Below, piece by piece: positions 60,559 through 64,000 of a stretch of 64,000 nt of DNA. The notes below the pieces were generated by a model that was not told where the DNA came from, searched no databases, and saw nothing but the letters and a program-made list of their open reading frames with translations. The DNA comes from Bin125 sp963663185 (GTDB lineage: Bacteria > Chloroflexota > Dehalococcoidia > Bin125): assembly GCA_963663185.1 (NCBI GenBank), contig OY760135.1:2170001-2234000 (forward strand), given 5' to 3'. Each line of letters starts with the position of its first letter. Positions within the stretch are counted from its first letter, which is position 1. A program made the position numbers and the translations under genes.

Positions 60559-60718
60559 GCGTTCATGGCCGCGGTCTGCGCCGAGGCGTCGGGGTGGGTA
60601 CATGCGATGTCGATTGCGTGACGGCCGTTACGGCATGGAGCGCCGTCTCCTCAGTGCTGGAACCTGAGGCGGCACCTATCCGTTGCGCGTCCGGGCTGAT
60701 CCTCTGATCGGTTCCAGC

Positions 60719-61525
60719 CTATGAGAAATCGCGGCCGGTGATGTCGCTGTAGCGACGATCGACCGCCGTCCAGCCGCCGTCAACCACGATCGCCTGACCG
60801 GTGACGAAGGATGAATCGTCCGACGCGAGATACAGCGCCGTTTGCGCGATATCGATTCCCTCGCCCGAGCGTCCCAGCGGGTGCGCCTGAGCGCCGCGCT
60901 CGCGGCGGCGTTCGAGATTGTCTGGATCTTGCGGGCCTTGCGTATCGTCGCCGATGCGCGTCGCGATCGCGCCCGGACAGATGCAATTGATACGGATGCC
61001 TTTAGATGCCCACTCGCCCGCCGCGGCCCTGGTCAGCGCAATCACGCCGCCCTTGGAGGCGCAGTAGGCCCCGATCCCTGCGAGTCCCGACAAACCCGCC
61101 ACTGAGGCCGTAGAAATGATCGATCCGCCGCCGGCGCGCTCGAGGTGCGGAATCCCGTACTTCATCCCTAGCCAGACGCCGCGCAGGTTGATCGCAATGA
61201 TCTCGTCAAAGACATCCTCCGGGCAGTCTCGGACATTGTCCTCACGGGCGCCAATGCCCGCGTTGTTGTAGACGATGTTGACGCCGCCGAATCGTTCAAC
61301 GGCTGCGGAGTACATTGCCTGCACGTCTTCGCCGCGAGAGACGTCGGCCGTGAAAGCGGCCGCCGAATCGCCAATCTGCAGCGCCGCGTCCTCGGCGCGT
61401 TCCGCCCAGCGGTCAACCACCAGTACCTGGGCGCCTTCCTGGGCGAAGAGTTCTGCGGTGGCGCGGCCCATGCCGGCGCCTGCGCCGGTGATCACGGCCA
61501 CCTTACCTTCGAGTCGTCCTGGCAT
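60719..61525 (-). CDS. short-chain dehydrogenase/reductase
   Basis: A 268-aa classical SDR. The cofactor motif is VITGAGAGMGRA (residues 11-22), the stabilising motif is NNAG, and the catalytic set is S of STASVAG with Y-C-A-S-K. The C terminus has ITGR-like sequence. An acidic residue after the second strand (VVDRW) suggests NAD rather than NADP. It lies upstream of nothing on its strand except the CoA-transferase pair further right, which runs the same way. Confidence 0.93.
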   Translation of the reverse strand: MPGRLEGKVAVITGAGAGMGRATAELFAQEGAQVLVVDRWAERAEDAALQIGDSAAAFTADVSRGEDVQAMYSAAVERFGGVNIVYNNAGIGAREDNVRDCPEDVFDEIIAINLRGVWLGMKYGIPHLERAGGGSIISTASVAGLSGLAGIGAYCASKGGVIALTRAAAGEWASKGIRINCICPGAIATRIGDDTQGPQDPDNLERRRERGAQAHPLGRSGEGIDIAQTALYLASDDSSFVTGQAIVVDGGWTAVDRRYSDITGRDFS

Positions 61526-61652
61526 GGCTCAATCCTTCCTCAATGCTCGTAGGAGGCTAGCACTCAGCACGTGACATTCAGCACGCGACACTCAGGTGCG
61601 GCTTCAGGCGGATTGCAGCTAGCGGAGCCCGCGATGCCGCACTGCGCCGGGA

Positions 61653-62909
61653 TTAAGTGAGCGCGTCGGCGATGGCGAGCTGCGCGATGCGTTCATCGTC
61701 GTAACCGAGGATGTCGCGCAGGACGAGCTCGTTGTCGCGTCCGATTGACGGTGCCGACGATCGATAGCTCGGCGGCGTCTCCGACATCTGCCCTTTGGCC
61801 GCCTCGATCGTCGTAACGCCATGCACCGGATGCTCCATCGTGATGAAGTGCTGACGGTGTCGCAGCTGCGGATCGTCGGGCGCGACGGAGCTGTTCGAGA
61901 CGGCGTGAGCAGGAATGCCGAAGGCTTGCAGCATGTACTCGATCTGGACAGCGTGATGCTGCGCGGTCCAGGCCGCCACCATCTCACTCAGTTCGGTTTC
62001 GTGGGACTTGCGAGCCGCGAGGTCGGCGAAGCGGTCGTCGCAGGTGAGCTCGGCCTGTCCCATCGCCACACAGAGGTTGGCCCAATCCTCGTCGTTGCGG
62101 ATAGCGATCGCGACCCAGTCATCATCACCGCTGGCGCGGAAGCAGCCGTGCGGCGCCATGTCGGGGTCCGAGTTGCCAACGAGCTGAGGCACGCGACCGT
62201 TGATGGTGTAGTCGAGCAGCGCCGTTGACATAAAGTGCAGCGATGACTCCGCTTGCGCCTGGTCAATGTAGAGGCCTTCGCCAGTGCGGTCGCGGTGATC
62301 GAGCGCTGCCAGAATCGTCGGCAGCGAGAATCGCGGCGACAGGTAGTCCGTATAGGCGGAGTACGGTCCGACGGGCGCTTCGCCGGGATTGCCGGCGAGT
62401 GCGATGTAGCCGCCGATCGCCGCGCCCATCGTCCCGAAACCGGCCACTCGCGAGAGCGGCCCTTCCTGTCCAAACAGGCAGGTGGAGAGCATGATCAAGT
62501 CAGGGTGGGCTTGGCGCAAGGACTCGTAATCCATGCCCCAGGCGCGCATGGCGCGCGGCGAGAAGGATTCCGCCAGCACGTCGCACCAACCGATCAGGTC
62601 GAGCAGGACGTCGCGCCCCGCCTCGACGCCAAGGTTGAGCGATAGCCCCAGCTTGTTGACGTTCATGTTGCTGAACAGGCCTGAGTGGTCCGGCCCCTGC
62701 GCGTTGTGATGGAACGGTCCGATCCCGCGCGCGGTTTCGATCCGATTGGCGGACTCGATCCGCACCACGGTGGCGCCGAAGTCGGCCATCGTGCGCGTGG
62801 CTGTGGGCCCCGCGACGACCCACATCAGGTCGAGCACTTTGAGGCCCGCTAACGCTCCGTCCGTCGGAATGCTTGGAATGCTCGGCAGTGGCGTCGTCAT
62901 CTGATTCAC
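61653..62909 (-). CDS. class III (CaiB/BaiF) CoA-transferase, catalytic-type subunit
   Basis: A 418-aa protein beginning (after a short tail) LKVLDLMWVVAGPTATRTMA. It contains the likely catalytic Asp in YSAYTDYLSPRFSL, followed by YIDQAQAESSLHFM. It corresponds closely to the second half of the fused protein at 20522-22924. It starts 3 bases after the preceding gene, which matches the first half, so the two probably form a heteromer. Acid substrate unknown. Confidence 0.92.
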   Translation of the reverse strand: MNQMTTPLPSIPSIPTDGALAGLKVLDLMWVVAGPTATRTMADFGATVVRIESANRIETARGIGPFHHNAQGPDHSGLFSNMNVNKLGLSLNLGVEAGRDVLLDLIGWCDVLAESFSPRAMRAWGMDYESLRQAHPDLIMLSTCLFGQEGPLSRVAGFGTMGAAIGGYIALAGNPGEAPVGPYSAYTDYLSPRFSLPTILAALDHRDRTGEGLYIDQAQAESSLHFMSTALLDYTINGRVPQLVGNSDPDMAPHGCFRASGDDDWVAIAIRNDEDWANLCVAMGQAELTCDDRFADLAARKSHETELSEMVAAWTAQHHAVQIEYMLQAFGIPAHAVSNSSVAPDDPQLRHRQHFITMEHPVHGVTTIEAAKGQMSETPPSYRSSAPSIGRDNELVLRDILGYDDERIAQLAIADALT

Positions 62910-62912
62910 CCT

Positions 62913-64000
62913 CTAAATCACGTGTCGCGCGCGCAGGTCGCTGAGATCATTCTCAGAGAGTCCCAGCTCGCCGTACACCTCGGCGTTGTGCTGACCAAGC
63001 GTCGGCGCCGGATAGCGGTATTCGATCTCGTTGTGGGAGAGCTTGACGAACGGCCCGGGGAAGCGCACCGGGTCCGGCCAATGCGGCATGTCGTGTTCGC
63101 GCCAGAACTCACGCGCCTCAAACTGCTCGGAGTTTGCGACTTCATCAACGGTCGTGACCGGCACGATCAGCAGCGATCTCGCCTGGGCTTCGCGGAAGAG
63201 CGTTTCTCGTGAACGCTTGCTGAGGAAGGCGCCGACGACTTCCATCAGGCGATCCCATTCGGAGAGTGGGCGAGCGCCGGAGATGAATTCCGCGCCAAGC
63301 CCGATCCAGTCCAGGTCGCGGTCAGCGAGATCGCACTCGCCTTCTTCATGGATCCACTCGAAGAGTCGGCGCGAGAACGGTCCGATACCAGATCCGAAGA
63401 GAAAAGTGAGCGAGATGTACCCGTCGCTGGCGGGCCAGATCAGCTTGCCGGTGAACGGTCCGACGGCCATGCCGCCTGCGACGCGAGGCGTCTCATTGGC
63501 GCCGATCGAATGCGCGAGGATCGCAGACATCGTGGCCGCGGCGACCGCCTGTTGGGCGGAGATGTCGACGTGTTGCCCTCGTCCGATGGCGCGACGCGCT
63601 CGCAGCGCGATCAAGGCCGCGCTGGCCGCCTCGCCCGACGCGTGCGACCACGCCTGCGGCACGGACACGCGGACCGGCGGATCACCCTGTCCACCGGTCA
63701 GAATCAGCGGTCCGCCGGCGGCCATCAGAATCAGGTCTGTGGACTGATAACGAGCCTTCGGTCCGTGCTGACCGAAGGCTGAAATGGAGGTGTAGATCAG
63801 CTGATCATGATCGGCGGCGAGATTGGCGTAGCCGAGTCCGCGCGCAGACATGGCGCCAGGATCATCTGACTCGATCACGAAATCGGCCGTCTGCGCGAGC
63901 TGACGCACGAGCGATTGACCGTCAGGATGGTCCAGATCGCAGGTGATGCCGCGCTTGTTGCGGGCGTACGCCCACCAGAACAGCGAGGTGTCAGGACTGA
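62913..64000 (-). CDS. class III CoA-transferase, non-catalytic-type subunit (partial)
   Basis: This gene runs past the right edge of the window; more than 362 codons are visible. It matches the first half of the fused CoA-transferase: WWAYARNKRGITCDL, the FVIESDDPGAMSARGLGYAN region, then AFGQHGPKARYQSTDLI. At the place of the catalytic Asp it has VRVSVPQAWSHASG, so it probably lacks the acylated residue and serves as a structural or substrate-binding subunit. It is upstream of, and nearly adjacent to, the catalytic-type gene. Confidence 0.9.
   Translation of the reverse strand, partial: SPDTSLFWWAYARNKRGITCDLDHPDGQSLVRQLAQTADFVIESDDPGAMSARGLGYANLAADHDQLIYTSISAFGQHGPKARYQSTDLILMAAGGPLILTGGQGDPPVRVSVPQAWSHASGEAASAALIALRARRAIGRGQHVDISAQQAVAAATMSAILAHSIGANETPRVAGGMAVGPFTGKLIWPASDGYISLTFLFGSGIGPFSRRLFEWIHEEGECDLADRDLDWIGLGAEFISGARPLSEWDRLMEVVGAFLSKRSRETLFREAQARSLLIVPVTTVDEVANSEQFEAREFWREHDMPHWPDPVRFPGPFVKLSHNEIEYRYPAPTLGQHNAEVYGELGLSENDLSDLRARHVI

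Noticed and set aside
1..64000. CRISPR array
   Set aside because: No regularly spaced identical repeats with unique spacers were found; the tandem repeats at 35681, 38055 and 45528 are direct duplications without spacers.

Overview
The window is a high-GC, gene-dense bacterial chromosome segment. It holds several class III (CaiB/BaiF) CoA-transferases, a luciferase-like flavin monooxygenase, enoyl-CoA hydratases, an acyl-CoA dehydrogenase, SDR and MDR dehydrogenases, an F420/FMN split-barrel protein, large secreted beta-sandwich proteins, and heavy IS traffic. This mix resembles Chloroflexota of the SAR202/Dehalococcoidia type. That placement is an inference from gene content only; no phylogenetic marker was tested.

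Left third (1-20.5 kb) is accessory DNA. It carries three copies of one IS5/IS1182-superfamily element (1-580 partial, 3976-5282 frameshifted, 11266-12570 intact) and a second IS5/IS427-type element (12571-13433) that needs a -1 frameshift. Between them lie a secreted repeat protein preceded by a 19-G tract, the tail of a DNA methyltransferase-HNH protein cut by an IS, a secreted metzincin protease operon, and fragments of a wrecked mutasome (imuB and dnaE2 pieces in opposite orientation). A 1205-aa protein follows, with an N-terminal PD-(D/E)XK-like domain, a STAND/NACHT-type ATPase and a helical C terminus, as in Avs-type anti-phage sensors. A small gene just upstream of it appears to be split by the two ISs. 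Next is a three-gene operon of unknown function lying between 45-bp direct repeats, one of which abuts the 3' end of tRNA-Lys.

Middle part (20.5-48 kb) is mostly metabolic and regulatory. It contains a fused double CaiB/BaiF CoA-transferase, a class II aldolase, an ECF sigma/anti-sigma pair coupled to a ribD gene with an acetyltransferase-like tail, several secreted Calx-beta/FN3/RTX proteins, an orphan membrane-anchored sugar-binding protein, and an LLM oxidoreductase-enoyl-CoA hydratase-DUF2277-acyl-CoA dehydrogenase cluster. It continues with a tandemly duplicated coiled-coil membrane protein, an alcohol dehydrogenase, an acetyl-CoA hydrolase-type CoA transferase, a cNMP-binding protein, and a beta-hydroxyacid dehydrogenase. 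A clear c-di-AMP (ydaO/yuaA) riboswitch at 44.2 kb has no recognisable gene behind it. SRAP, DinB and threonine dehydratase genes follow.

Right part (48-64 kb) has a GLUG/FN3/Calx-beta surface protein. A leftward operon follows: DUF104 antitoxin, PIN toxin, PLD-SNF2 helicase. Its PIN toxin is cut by an intact IS copy; removing the IS with one TA dinucleotide restores the toxin reading frame exactly. A second copy of the 28-30 kb secreted protein follows, together with its conserved 190-bp leader. The window ends with phhB, a split-barrel oxidoreductase, an SDR, and an unfused pair of CaiB/BaiF genes that correspond to the two halves of the fused gene at 20.5-22.9 kb. The most interesting places are the STAND locus, the tRNA-Lys island operon, the TA-helicase operon and the orphan riboswitch.
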